A stretch of DNA of 64,000 nt, from NCBI RefSeq assembly GCF_038502225.1, contig NC_091341.1, positions 3,585,753 to 3,649,752 of the forward strand, given 5' to 3'. Both the position numbers and the translations under genes were made by a program. Below, in pieces: positions 52,155 through 62,854 of this stretch. Source of the DNA: Cherax quadricarinatus. Its lineage: Eukaryota; Arthropoda; Malacostraca; Decapoda; Parastacidae. The notes under the pieces were generated by a model. That model saw only the letters and a list, made by a program, of their open reading frames with translations. It searched no databases and was not told the origin of the DNA. Position 1 is the first letter of the stretch, and each line of letters starts with the position of its first letter.

Positions 52155-54095
52155 TTCTTAGACATACTGTTCCGGAGACACTGCTCCAGACATGCTGTTC
52201 CAGAGACACTGCTCCAGACATGCTGTTCCAGAGACACTGCTCCAGACATGCTGTTCCAGAGACACTGCTCCAGACATGCTGTTCCAGAGACACTGCTCCA
52301 GACATGCTGTTCCAGAAACACTGCTCCAGACATGCTGTTCCAGAGACACTGCTCCAGACATGCTGTTCCAGAGACACTGCTCCAGACATGCTGTTCCAGA
52401 GACACTGCTCCAGACATGCTGTTCCAGAGACACTGCTCCAGACATGCTGTTCCAGAGACACTGCTCCAGACATGCTGTTCCAGAGACACTGCTCCAGACA
52501 TGCTGTTCCAGAGACACTGCTCCAGACATGCTGTTCCAGAGACACTGCTCCAGACATACTGTTCCGGAGAGACTGCTCCAGACATGCTGTTCCAGAGACA
52601 CTGCTCCAGACATACTGTTCCAGAGACACTGCTCCAGACATACTGTTTCAGAGACACTGCTCCAGACATACTGTTTCAGAGACACTGCTCCAGACATACT
52701 GTTTCAGAGACACTGCTCCAGACATACTGTTTCAGAGACACTGCTCCAGACATACTGTTTCAGAGACACTGCTCCAGACACTGCTCCAGACATGCTGTTT
52801 CAGAGACACTGCTCCAGACATACTGTTCCAGAGACACTGCTCCAGACATACTGTTCCAGAGACACTGCTCCAGACATGCTGTTCCAGAGACACTGCTCCA
52901 GACATGCTGTTCCAGAGACACTGCTCCAGACATGCTGTTCCAGAGACACTGCTCCAGACATGCTGTTCCAGAGACACTGCTCCAGACATGCTGTTCCAGA
53001 GACACTGCTCCAGACATGCTGTTCCAGAGACACTGCTCCAGACATGCTGTTCCAGAGACACTGCTCCAGACATGCTGTTCCAGAGACACTGCTCCAGACA
53101 TGCTGTTCCAGAGACACTGCTCCAGACATGCTGTTCCAGAGACACTGCTCCAGACATGCTGTTCCAGAGACACTGCTCCAGACATGCTGTTCCAGAGACA
53201 CTGCTCCAGACATACTGTTCCGGAGAGACTGCTCCAGACATGCTGTTCCAGAGACACTGCTCCAGACATACTGTTCCAGAGACACTGCTCCAGACATACT
53301 GTTTCAGAGACACTGCTCCAGACATACTGTTTCAGAGACACTGCTCCAGACATACTGTTTCAGAGACACTGCTCCAGACATACTGTTTCAGAGACACTGC
53401 TCGAGACACTGCTCCAGACATGCTGTTTCAGAGACACTGCTCCAGACATACTGTTCCAGAGACACTGCTCCAGACATACTGTTTCAGAGACACTGCTCGA
53501 GACACTGCTCCAGACATGCTGTTCCAGAGACACTGCTCCAGACATACTGTTCCAGAGACACTGCTCCAGACATACTGTTTCAGAGACACTGCTCCAGACA
53601 TACTGTTCCAGAGACACTGCTCCAGACATACTGTTTCAGAGACACTGCTCCAGACATACTGTTCCAGAGACACTGCTCCAGACATACTGATCCAGACATA
53701 CTGTTCCAGAGACACTGCTCCAGACATACTGTTCTAGACATACTGTTCCAGAGACACTGCTCCAGACATACTGTTCTAGACATACTGTTCCAGACATACT
53801 GTTCCAGAGACACTGCTCCAGACATGCTGTTCCGGAGACACTGCTCCAGACATGCTGTTCCAGAGACACTGCTCCAGACATGCTGTTCCAGAGACACTGC
53901 TCCAGACATGCTGTTCCAGAGAGACTGCTCCAGACATGCTGTTTCAGAGACACTGCTCCAGACATGCTGTTCCAGAGACACTGCTCCAGACATGCTGTTT
54001 CAGAGACACTGCTCCAGACATACTGTTCCAGAGACACTGCTCCAGATATACTGTTCCAGAGACACTGCTCCAGACATACTGTTCCCGAGACACTG
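52155..54095. repeat. 28-bp minisatellite, about 68 units, with higher-order structure
   Basis: Unit GACATGCTGTTCCAGAGACA plus CTGCTCCA. Subtypes: GACATGCTGTTCC, GACATACTGTTCC, GACATACTGTTTC. A marker block starting CATACTGTTCCGGAGAGACT occurs at about 52555 and 53211, 656 bp apart, followed by the same subtype order. All three plus frames and the minus frames are open over long spans (up to 840 codons including flank); artefact of a stop-free 28-bp unit. Confidence 0.97.
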
Positions 54096-55116
54096 CTCAC
54101 ACACACTACTAACATTGTTCACACACATTACTAGGTCTTGTCTCTTCCTCTGCCTGTTAAATCTTTCTACATATGCTCTCTCAACGCTTTTCCACTCTCC
54201 ACCTCTCACTTCTCCCTTGTCCAGTGTTCCACACCACCTCATTTATCTATCCACCATTTACCTCCCGCCTCTACACTATGTCTTACATCTATTGAACCTC
54301 CCTTCCATACAGCCTGCAGCATCTTCTCCCGTTTATTTTCCCTTTCCCTGTCAGTCCTTCATTATACCTTCACCTATCAAATTCCCTTGCCCTGTATACT
54401 TCCTCCAACATCTGTCCAGCCCTTCACATCACAACCAACCTTCTGTCCTGCACTTCTCTCAATTTTCCAAAGATCTGCACACTACCTCCACCTATTCAAA
54501 CCGTCCTCCTCCTCCTCCTCTCATCTTCACACTTTCTGCGCCACTTTCTGTCAGAAATATCAAAGAATACAAAAAATATGGCTACGAATTTCAGAAAAAA
54601 AAATTACACGAACCAGGTGATATGTACAAAATAGATAAAGCTGAAGAAAAAAAAATACGATTCTTCAGAGGAAAAAACTACAGTCAAGTTCTAGTTTTCC
54701 TCTCTGGCTTTTGAGCGTCGTGGTGACGAGGTCCCTTACCTTTTATAGCTGAAATGTGGTCTGTGGAATATTGGAATGCCTTTAAATATTTTGAGTATGA
54801 CTGAAATACTACACTAGTTCCTGATTTCTAATAGAAAGGGAGAATTTAGAATATATTTCGGTGTATTTTATTTAGGTTAGTAGAGAAATAGTGACACGGT
54901 GTGATGAACTGAGGTCAGAGTAACTGTTAAAACATGACAAGAAATAGTATTTAAGAAGCTATATATGACCACACACAGCAGTCCTCAGCAGACACTTAAT
55001 TCCTTCATACTGCAGTCCACAGCAGACACTTAGTTCATGTATGCAGCAGTCCTCAGCAGACAGTTCCATTATACAGCAGTCCACAGGAGACACTTATTTC
55101 CTCTATACTGTAGTCT
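54096..55116. other. Unassigned; pyrimidine-rich, then CAGTCC(T/A)CAGCAGACA repeats
   Basis: C/T-rich from 54130 to 54560. At 54980-55125 four or five copies of GCAGTCCTCAGCAGACACTT precede the next array. Confidence 0.6.
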
Positions 55117-55998
55117 TCAGTAGACAGCTTATGGTGATGCACTGTATCAGGCTTGTGGTGATACACTGCATCAAGTTTGTGGTGATACACTGCATCAAGT
55201 TTGTGGTGATACACTGCATCAAGTTTGTGGTGATACACTGCATCAAGTTTGTGGTGATACACTGCATCAAGTTTGTGGTGATACACTGCATCAAGTTTGT
55301 GGTGATACACTGCATCAAGTTTGTGGTGATACACTGCATCAAGTTTGTGGTGATACACTGCATCAAGTTTGTGGTGATACACTGCATCAAGTTTGTGGTG
55401 ATACACTGCATCAAGCTTGTGGTGATACACTGCATCAAGCTTGTGGTGATACACTGCATCAAGTTTGTGGTGATACACTGCATCAAGTTTGTGGTGATAC
55501 ACTGCATCAAGTTTGTGGTGATACACTGCATCAAGTTTGTGGTGATACACTGCATCAAGTTTGTGGTGATACACTGCATCAAGCTTGTGGTGATACACTG
55601 CATCAAGCTTGTGGTGATACACTGCATCAAGTTTGTGGTGATACACTGCATCAAGTTTGTGGTGATACACTGCATCAAGTTTGTGGTGATACACTGCATC
55701 AAGTTTGTGGTGATACACTGCATCAAGTTTGTGGTGATACACTGCATCAAGCTTATGGTGATACACTGCATCAAGCTTGTGGTGATACACTGCATCAAGC
55801 TTGTGGTGATACACTGCATCAAGCTTGTGGTGATACACTGCATCAAGCTTGTGGTGATACACTGCATCAAGCTTGTGGTGATACACTGCATCAAGCTTGT
55901 GGTGATACACTGCATTAGGCTTGTGGTGATACACTGCATCAAGCTTGTGGTGATACACTGCATTAAGCTTGTGGTGATACACTGCATCAAGAGACACG
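55117..55998. repeat. 24-bp minisatellite, about 36 units
   Basis: Unit GTTTGTGGTGATACACTGCA plus TCAA; subtypes AAGTTT and AAGCTT. After ten AAGTTT units the pattern is 2 AAGCTT, 5 AAGTTT, 2, 5, then mostly AAGCTT. It reads VVIHCIKF/L in plus; open on both strands. Confidence 0.97.
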
Positions 55999-56379
55999 TT
56001 ACTACAACATGCTTAATTTAGTGCCAAAAGGGGATTTCTGGCGCTTCATACAACAACGAATTCTTCCCCTCCCGTCCCATCCCGCCTATCCTCTTTCTTT
56101 TTTCCATCACCCTCCCTTTCTTTTTCCCATCCACCCCCCTTTGTCTATCCCTCCCTTCACTACCCTCTCGTGAAGCAAAGACGGTAGTCTGCCTTGTGTC
56201 GCTCCAAGACAGCTTGAGCTGCCTTGGCAATAGTCCAGCAGCTTGTGCTGCTTGTTTACAAAATATTGTGATATGAAGTTACTGGGGATTCCAGCAACAT
56301 TATTCAGAAAATGGCCCAAAATTCTCAGAGTTAAGGTACAATTTAATGCCCTTTCGTAAATTCGGATGATGGTGATTCT
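55999..56379. other. Unassigned sequence
   Basis: No recognised gene or repeat. Confidence 0.5.
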
Positions 56380-56590
56380 CGGCATGTCTTCCAAACATGT
56401 AATGTCTGTAGTTTTTCAGCTGTGTACACTTTCCAAACCTGTCATGTTTGTAATTTTCCAGCTATGTACGTCTTCCAAACATGTCATGTCAGTAGTTTTG
56501 CATCTGTGCACGTATTCCAAACATGTCTAGTTTTCCAGCTTTGCATGTCTTCCAGACCTGTCATGTCTCTAGTTTTCCGGCTATTGCCTT
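56380..56590. repeat. Degenerate about 45-bp tandem repeat, 5 units
   Basis: Repeated CTTCCAAACATGTCATGTC and TAGTTTTCCAGCTNTG phrases with mismatches and length changes. Confidence 0.75.
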
Positions 56591-56924
56591 GTGACCCGGC
56601 CCTGTGTGTGCTAATCTTCGGTTGTTCGTGAGTCTTGGCCTCCTAATTTGATTTGGATCGACCGGCAACACTCAGGCCGCACCCGCTCCCAATTAGGAAT
56701 GCTGGAATTGGGTAAAAGTTTTGGCTAGCGTGGCGGAACTCTGCTAACACGCAATGGCTGCCCGTCGCTCTGTAATGTTCCAGGCACTGTTGCTCGCAAT
56801 TTTCACGCATGTGCGTCTTACCCCTTGAAGACTGGTGGGGAGTTATTTCTTTCATAAAGAGTGTTAAAGAAAGTCACAATACCGTGACTGAAACGATTCA
56901 CCAACAGCCACAATACCTGGTGAG
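56591..56924. other. Unassigned sequence
   Basis: No recognised gene or repeat. Confidence 0.5.
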
Positions 56925-57165
56925 GAAAATTTATAACGACGTTTCGGTCTGTCCTGGACCAGTGTCAAGTTGTATATCAGTGGTACTTAATGCCGACAAG
57001 ACTATGAATTAGACAGGTGCAACATCTGGGTATCTTTACTTGTAGACGTTTCGCCATCCATTGGCTTTATCAATACGTAACATGGACTGTAGAAATATAT
57101 ACATCAGACAGTGGAAGATGATATAATCAGTCTCTCAGCCTAGGAGCAGGAAATAAGCACCGTAG
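56925..57165. mobile_element. Repeat Q followed by half a P element
   Basis: GACGTTTCGGTCTGTCCTGG (Q) is followed by TGCCGACAAGACTATGAATT, GTAGACGTTTCGCCATCCAT and CAGTCTCTCAGCCTAGG (one P arm and interior). Confidence 0.7.
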
Positions 57166-57184
57166 TCTTGAGTGTGAACTTAGC

Positions 57185-58460
57185 CGCACCAATATAGCAC
57201 CACAGACCGGCTGATCCGTTACTGATTTGAGAAACTTATCCAGTTCATTCTTGAAGACAGTCAAGGGTCTGTATGAAGGGAGGGCAGTGAAAAACTGTTG
57301 ATCCCTTCACACTTAGAGTTTTCTCTTAGTGTACTCACTGCTTTCCATTGAGGGTATTTTGCACCGTCTGCTAAGCCTCTTACTTTCATGGAGAATGATT
57401 TGTGTCTGCAGATTTGGATCTAAATCTAGAATTTTCCTGGTGTAGATTATAATGTATCTTTCTCGCCGACGTTCCAAGGGACGATCAAGGGACTTCAGAC
57501 GTTTCCAGTTATTTAGATGCTTGACAATATATACGACAAGTGAAGGTTCTCCGTACATTCTCCAGGACTGCAATTTCACCTGCCTTGAACGTAGCTGTTA
57601 GAGTACAACAGTATTCGAGCCTCGGCTGAACTAGTGACTTGAAATCTGTAATCACTGGCTTGCCATCCCTCGTTTTGAATGTTATAGGTAACCCTCCTAT
57701 CATTTTTACCCTACGGTTGTTAGTGATACTGTTGTGATCTTTAAGAGTGAGATCTGACACGATCACTCCCAGGTCTGTCACATTAGTCTTACGCTCTGTT
57801 GAGTGATTCGAGTTTATTTTATTGTCTGTTCCAGTCTATTTCCTCATTTCCATAATTGAGTAGCTGAAACGTCTCCTCACTGAGCATCATATTGTTGTCA
57901 GTGGCCCACTGGACGACTTTGTTTATATCAACTTAGAGGTTTGTTGTGTCCACGATGGATGCCACTTTCGTACAGATTGTATTGTCTGCAGAGGAAGGTA
58001 CGGTGCTATAATTTATGCATGTCTGTGTCGGATATAAGATTGAGAGAACAGGGGAAAGTTGTGTTCTCTGCCTCTGATTTCTTTCTTTTCACTATTACAC
58101 TGACAATTCTGTGCGTTAGAAAATTAAATATCCAACTGCCCACTTTTTCATTTATTCCTTTTGCAAGCATTTTGTGCGCAGTTACACCATAATCGCACTT
58201 ATTAGAGGCTTCGGCAAAGTCTGTGTAGACTACATCTGCGTTTTGTATTCCAGTGCATCCAGGACAATGTCATTATGGTCCAACAGTTGCCAGAGGCAGG
58301 AGCGACCTGCTCTAAACCCATGCTGCCTTGGGTTATGCAAATTTAGCGAATCCCCGTGGTTAGCAATCTTGCTTCTTAAAACTCTTTCAAACATTTTTAT
58401 AACATGGGACGTCTGATCTATCGGTCAATAGTTCTTTGCCACTGCTTTGTGGAGTGGAGG
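57185..58460 (-). pseudogene. LINE-B-related, degenerate copy
   Basis: The minus strand carries, in several frames, SSVKHLNNWKRLK-like, SLVQPRLEYCCTLTATFKAG, TDLGVIVSDLTLKDHNS, then an RT block where FADDT is SADNT (57981-57992), then VGVIAHKMLA-like and RAGRSC-like text to 58320, with an SHVIKMFERVL-like block near 58400. Numerous frameshifts. It lacks the 3' hairpin/tail. Confidence 0.82.
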
Positions 58461-58659
58461 CTATAACTGGAGTTTACAATGACTGTGGGATGACGCCGTG
58501 TAAGGGAGGTTCAGTTAAGGGAATACAAAGGTGATTCTCCCTCATAGTAACAGTCAAAGCTCTGGCTCCTCCTCCACCCCAACGCGCCTCACAACAGATG
58601 AAATAAGAGATAGAGGAAACGGCTAAAGTTTGGAGGAAGGTGGTAGTGTGATTTAATAT
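58461..58659. other. Unassigned sequence
   Basis: No recognised gene; leads into the next array. Confidence 0.5.
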
Positions 58660-60125
58660 AACTGGAAGGAGTGGTGGTAGGGTTTATCATGCCTGGATGG
58701 GGTGGTGGTAGGGTTTATCATGCCTGGATGGGGTGGTGGGAGGTTTTATCATGGCTGGAAGGGGTGGTGGGAGGTTTCATCATGCCTTAAGGGGATGGTG
58801 GTGTTTATCATGTTTGGAGTGGATGGCGTGGTTTATCATGCCTGTGTGCAGATTTGGGACTACACCCTCTAGGATTTTCCAGGTGTAGATTATGATTTCT
58901 CTCTCCTGCGTTCCAGGGAGTACAGTTCAAAAGACTCCAAACAGTCCCAGTAATTAAGGTTCTTGCCTGAACTTGTACATGCAGTAAAAGTTAACTGTAT
59001 ATTCTCTAGGTCTGCGATTTCGCCTGTCTGGAGTGCAGCTGTTAGTGTACAGCAGTTTTCCAGCCTCGAGTAACAGACTTAAAAGAAGGATCATCATTGG
59101 TTTGGCATCCCTTGTTTTGCAAGTTCTCATTACATCCATCCTATCATTTTCCTCGCAGATGTGATAGTGACACTCTTGTGATCCTTGAAGTAAAGATCCT
59201 CTGACATTAACACACTCAGGTCCTTCACATTACTTTTCCGCTCTGTCGTGTGGTTAGTGTGTGTAGTACACTCCATTCTGGCTATTATTTCCTCCAGTTT
59301 TCCAGAACGGAGTAACTAAAATTTGCCCTCATACAGAATATTGTTTTCCGTGACCCATTGGAAAACTTGATTTATATTCTTCTGGAGATTTACCATCTGG
59401 TAGTGTGGTTTATGACGCCTGAGGGAGATGGTGTGGTTTATCACGCCTGAGGGAGGTGGTGTGGTTTATCACGCCTGAGGGAGGTGGTGTGGTTTATCAC
59501 GCCTGAGGGAGATGGTGTGGTTTATCACGCCTGAGGGAGGTGGTGTGGTTTATCACGCCTGAGGGAGGTGGTGTGGTTTATCACGCCTGAGGGAGGTGGT
59601 GTGGTTTATCACGCCTGAGGGAGGTGGTGTGGTTTATCACGCCTGAGGGAGGTGGTGTGGTTTATCACGCCTGAGGGAGGTGGTGTGGTTTATCACGCCT
59701 GAGGGAGGTGGTGTGGTTTATCACGCCTGAGGGAGGTGGTGTGGTTTATCACGCCTGAGGGAGGTGGTGTGGTTTATCACGCCTGAGGGAGGTGGTGTGG
59801 TTTATCACGCCTGAGGGAGGTGGTGTGGTTTATCACGCCTGAGGGAGGTGGTGTGGTTTATCACGCCTGAGGGAGGTGGTGTGGTTTATCACGCCTGAGG
59901 GAGGTGGTGTGGTTTATCACGCCTGAGGGAGGTGGTGTGGTTTATCACGCCTGAGGGAGGTGGTGTGGTTTATCACGCCTGAGGGAGTGGTGTGGTTTAT
60001 CACGCCTGAGGGAGGTGGTGTGGTTTATCACGCCTGAGGGAGGTGGTGTGGTTTATCATGCCTGAGGGAGTGGTGTGGTTTATCACGCCTGAGGGAGTGG
60101 TGTGGTTTATCATGCCTGGAGGTGT
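58660..60125. repeat. 28-bp minisatellite (GTGTGGTTTATCACGCCTGA) interrupted by LINE
   Basis: The left block (58660-58848) has diverged GGTAGGGTTTATCATGCCTG units. The right block (59394-60125) has about 25 near-identical units GGGAGGTGGTGTGGTTTATC plus ACGCCTGA, becoming diverged again after 59990 (26-bp units, ATGCC). A LINE-B fragment separates the blocks. Confidence 0.95.
58849..59393 (-). pseudogene. Internal LINE-B fragment within array
   Basis: The minus strand encodes remnants of YTWKILEGVVPNL, the TSSGKNLNYW...F region, CKTRDAKPMMIL, VTITSARKMIGWM and LEEIIARME. It has neither the 3' tail/hairpin nor the RT catalytic block, so both ends are internal. Confidence 0.85.
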
Positions 60126-60204
60126 GGTGGCTCATCATGCCAGGTGTAGTTATGCTTGGACAGGGTGTGGTTTATCATACTTTGAGAGGATGGTAGTGTG
60201 GTTT

Positions 60205-60425
60205 ATCACTGCATAGAACATCACAAACACTGCTGGAACAAGTGTAGACGTCTTCAAGAGTAGCCTGGACAAATACCTCCACCAGGTGTCAGATCAGCCA
60301 GATTGTGATGGATATGCGAGTCAGCGGGCAGCCAGTAGCAACACCCTGGTTGACCAGGCAAGCACAGACGAGCCTGGACCAGGGTCGGGCTGAGAGAGTA
60401 GGAACACTGGAAACGGGTATAACCA
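60205..60425 (+). mobile_element. LINE-E 3'-end fragment
   Basis: Encodes NTAGTSVDVFKSSLDKYLHQ, VSDQPDCDGYASQRAASSNT and LVDQAS, then the CAGGGTCGGGCTGAGAGAG tail. Confidence 0.8.
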
Positions 60426-60784
60426 CCTGGGTCTTCTAACCTTACGTATTCTACCAACTAGCTGAGGCAATCTACTAAGTTTTGGTAGGAGGAAAGGGGG
60501 GGGGGGGTTAAGTAGGAGAGTTAATGTCCCCCTCTCTCGTCTCTCAGGTTACAGGAAGCGTTAAAGATGATTGATGGTCTCTGGCTATGCTGAGAGACGC
60601 AGGCATCTTCCTCAAGCTGTGATGAGCCCTTCACAAAGCTTGGATAAAAGCTCCAGCTTTATTATACACTTTGAAGCACGCTGCGGAAATGATTGTGTAC
60701 AAATGAAAAAATGTTTTTGCCTCACCATTATTCAGATAGGAGATTACTGGAATGTTTTTCACGGCAGGATGAGTTGTGTTGAAA
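60426..60784. other. Unassigned; poly-G at about 60497-60508
   Basis: No recognised gene or repeat. Confidence 0.5.
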
Positions 60785-61790
60785 ATGTTGATTGGTGGTG
60801 GTGGTAGTGTGGTGGTGATGGTGGTAGTGTGGTGGTGGTGATGATAGTGTAGTGGTGGTGGTAGTGTGGTGGTGGTGATGATAGTGTAGTGGTGGTGGTA
60901 GTGTGGTGGTGGTGATGATAGTGTAGTGGTGGTGGTAGTGTGGTGGTGATGATAGTGTAGTGGTAGTGTGGTGGCAATGATAGTGTACTGGTGGTAGTGT
61001 GATGGTGGTAATGATAGTGTAGTGGTGGTGGAGGTAGTGTGATGATGGTAGTGTGGTGGTATTGATAGTTTGGTGGTGGTAGTATGATGGTGGTGGTGGT
61101 GGTAGTATGATGATGGTGGTAGTGGTAGTGTGATGATGGTGGTGGCGGTGGTAGTGTGATGATGGTGGCGGTGGTAGTATGATGATGGTGGTAGTGGTAG
61201 TGTGATGATGGTGGTGGTGGCGGTGGTAGTGTGATGATGGTGGCGGTGGTAGTATGATGATGGTGGCGGTGGTAGTGTGATGATGGCGGTGGTGGTAGTG
61301 TGATGATGGTGGTAGTATGATGATGGTGGTGGTAGTATGATGATGGTGGTGGTAGTGTGATGATGATGGTGGTAGTATGATGATGGTGGTGGTAGTGTGA
61401 TGATGATGGTGGTAGTATGATGATGGTGGTGGTAGTGTGGTGGTAGTGTGGGGGTCTCGGTGGTGATATTGTGATGGTAATGATTTTTTTGGTTGTGATT
61501 TAGTTGGTGGTGATGACAGTGGTTTAGGGGGTGGTTTAGATGGTAGTGGTAGTAGTGGTTTAGACAGTAGTGGTGGTAATGGTTTAGATAGTGGTAGCGG
61601 TTTAATTGGTGGTAGTGGTTTAAATGGTGGTAGTGGCAATGGTTTAGATGGTAGTGATTTAGATGATAGTGGTAGTAGCGGTTTAGATGGAGGTACTGGT
61701 TTAGATGGTGGTGGTAGTGGTGTAGATGTTGATGGTTTAGATTGTCGTGGTGGTTCAGATTGTGGTGGTGGTGGTGGTATAGGTGATGAA
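60785..61790. repeat. Irregular TGG/TGA/TAG trinucleotide-rich tract
   Basis: Phrases GTGGTGGTGGTAGTGTGGTG and ATGATGGTGGTGGTAGTGTG repeat irregularly; the right part (61480-61790) changes to GGTAGTGGTTTAGATGGT. A minus frame reads His/Thr and Pro/Ser/Lys-rich strings; composition artefact. Confidence 0.9.
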
Positions 61791-62204
61791 AGTGTGGTAG
61801 TAACAGTGTTGAACATAAGTCTTGTAATTCTTAGCTGAGAAAGTGGCAATAAGAGCAGCTGTGGTCCTTCAATAAACTCCTGTTTACATTCATCAGTGTC
61901 CATCTTGCGTGCTCACACCCAGCCATGTACATCATTCGTGTTCACATCCATCAATATACATCATTCGTAATGTTTGTACTTCTTTTCGTAATGTTTATTG
62001 ACCAGTCACTTCTGTATTTAACATAACCGGGAATTACCGATGTTAAGGTTCTTGTGTTCAACACTTAAGTATAAAGTTGAAACATTCTTAAGGAAAGATG
62101 ATTCATTAATAGTAGTATCTTTATTTCTACATGTACAAGGTATACAGGCCTAGTTGACATCAGTGACATACTATATAGCAAGCAGAGCATTTAGGGCAAA
62201 TCAG
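61791..62204. other. Unassigned sequence
   Basis: No recognised gene or repeat. Confidence 0.5.
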
Positions 62205-62385
62205 TCTTTCCCAGGATGCGACCCACACCAGTCGACTAACACCCAGGTACCCATTTTGCTAATGGGGAACATAGACAACCGGTGTAAGAAAACACGCCCA
62301 GTGTTTCTACCCTCGCCGGGAATCGAACCCAGACCCTCGCCGTGTGAGGTCAGATTGACACACCTTACATCAAGGTGGGAGACAC
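62205..62385 (-). mobile_element. SINE1, inverted copy
   Basis: CCCAGGATGCGACCCACACC, AGTCGACTAACACCCAGGTA and the inverted B box GGGAATCGAACCC. The region where the A box should lie (62355-62385) is diverged. Confidence 0.85.
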
Positions 62386-62442
62386 ACACTAACAGTACAG
62401 TAGGTCATGCAGGTTACAGAGTTTAGTGTCGCTTCATGTTCC

Positions 62443-62459
62443 TTTTTTTTTTTTTTTTT
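62443..62459. repeat. Poly-T run
   Basis: About 17 T. Confidence 0.9.
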
Positions 62460-62511
62460 ACTGGCGGTATGAAGTATGGTGCTTCTGGCAGGACGGTGAT
62501 GGAGTAAGTGA

Positions 62512-62572
62512 TGGTCAAGTGTTTCTTCTTTTTCGGGTCACCCTTCCTCGGTGGGAGACAACTAGTGTGTAG
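62512..62572 (+). repeat. Dispersed repeat I
   Basis: TCTTTTTCGGGTCACCCTTC and CTCGGTGGGAGACAACTAGT; second copy of the 23818 element. Confidence 0.65.
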
Positions 62573-62739
62573 CGACATTTGTTATGACAATGATTTTGTA
62601 TTTTCCCAGAATTTTCTTTCAAAACAACATTCAAGATTTAATTAGCTTGTCAATTTTACTAGGAAGAGAGACTTCCTCGTGAGGATAAAAATGTATAGAA
62701 TAACTGGCTGATAAATAGTTTTTACCTTAACAGGATCAA

Positions 62740-62832
62740 ACCATACCCCGGCCGGGATTGAACCCGCGGTCAGAGAGTCTCAAAACTCCATGGTTTGTTT
62801 GCAATCGTGTCATTACGATTTCGTGAGTCACC
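62740..62832. mobile_element. SINE2 with internal inversion
   Basis: 62745-62791 is SINE2 head sequence in minus orientation (CCGGGATTGAACCCGCGG, the inverted B box; GAGTCTCAAAACTCCA). 62790-62832 is SINE2 tail in plus orientation (TGGTTTGTTTGCAATCGTGT, CATTACGATTTCGTGAGTCA). Confidence 0.75.
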
Positions 62833-62854
62833 TTAACAGGATCTACGGTATTTG

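Noticed and set aside
52192..54714. 840-codon open frame
   Set aside because: Produced by a stop-free 28-bp repeat plus chance read-through into pyrimidine-rich flank; the opposite strand is open too.
60728..61903. 391-codon His/Thr/Pro-rich minus-strand frame
   Set aside because: TGG/TAG trinucleotide composition artefact.
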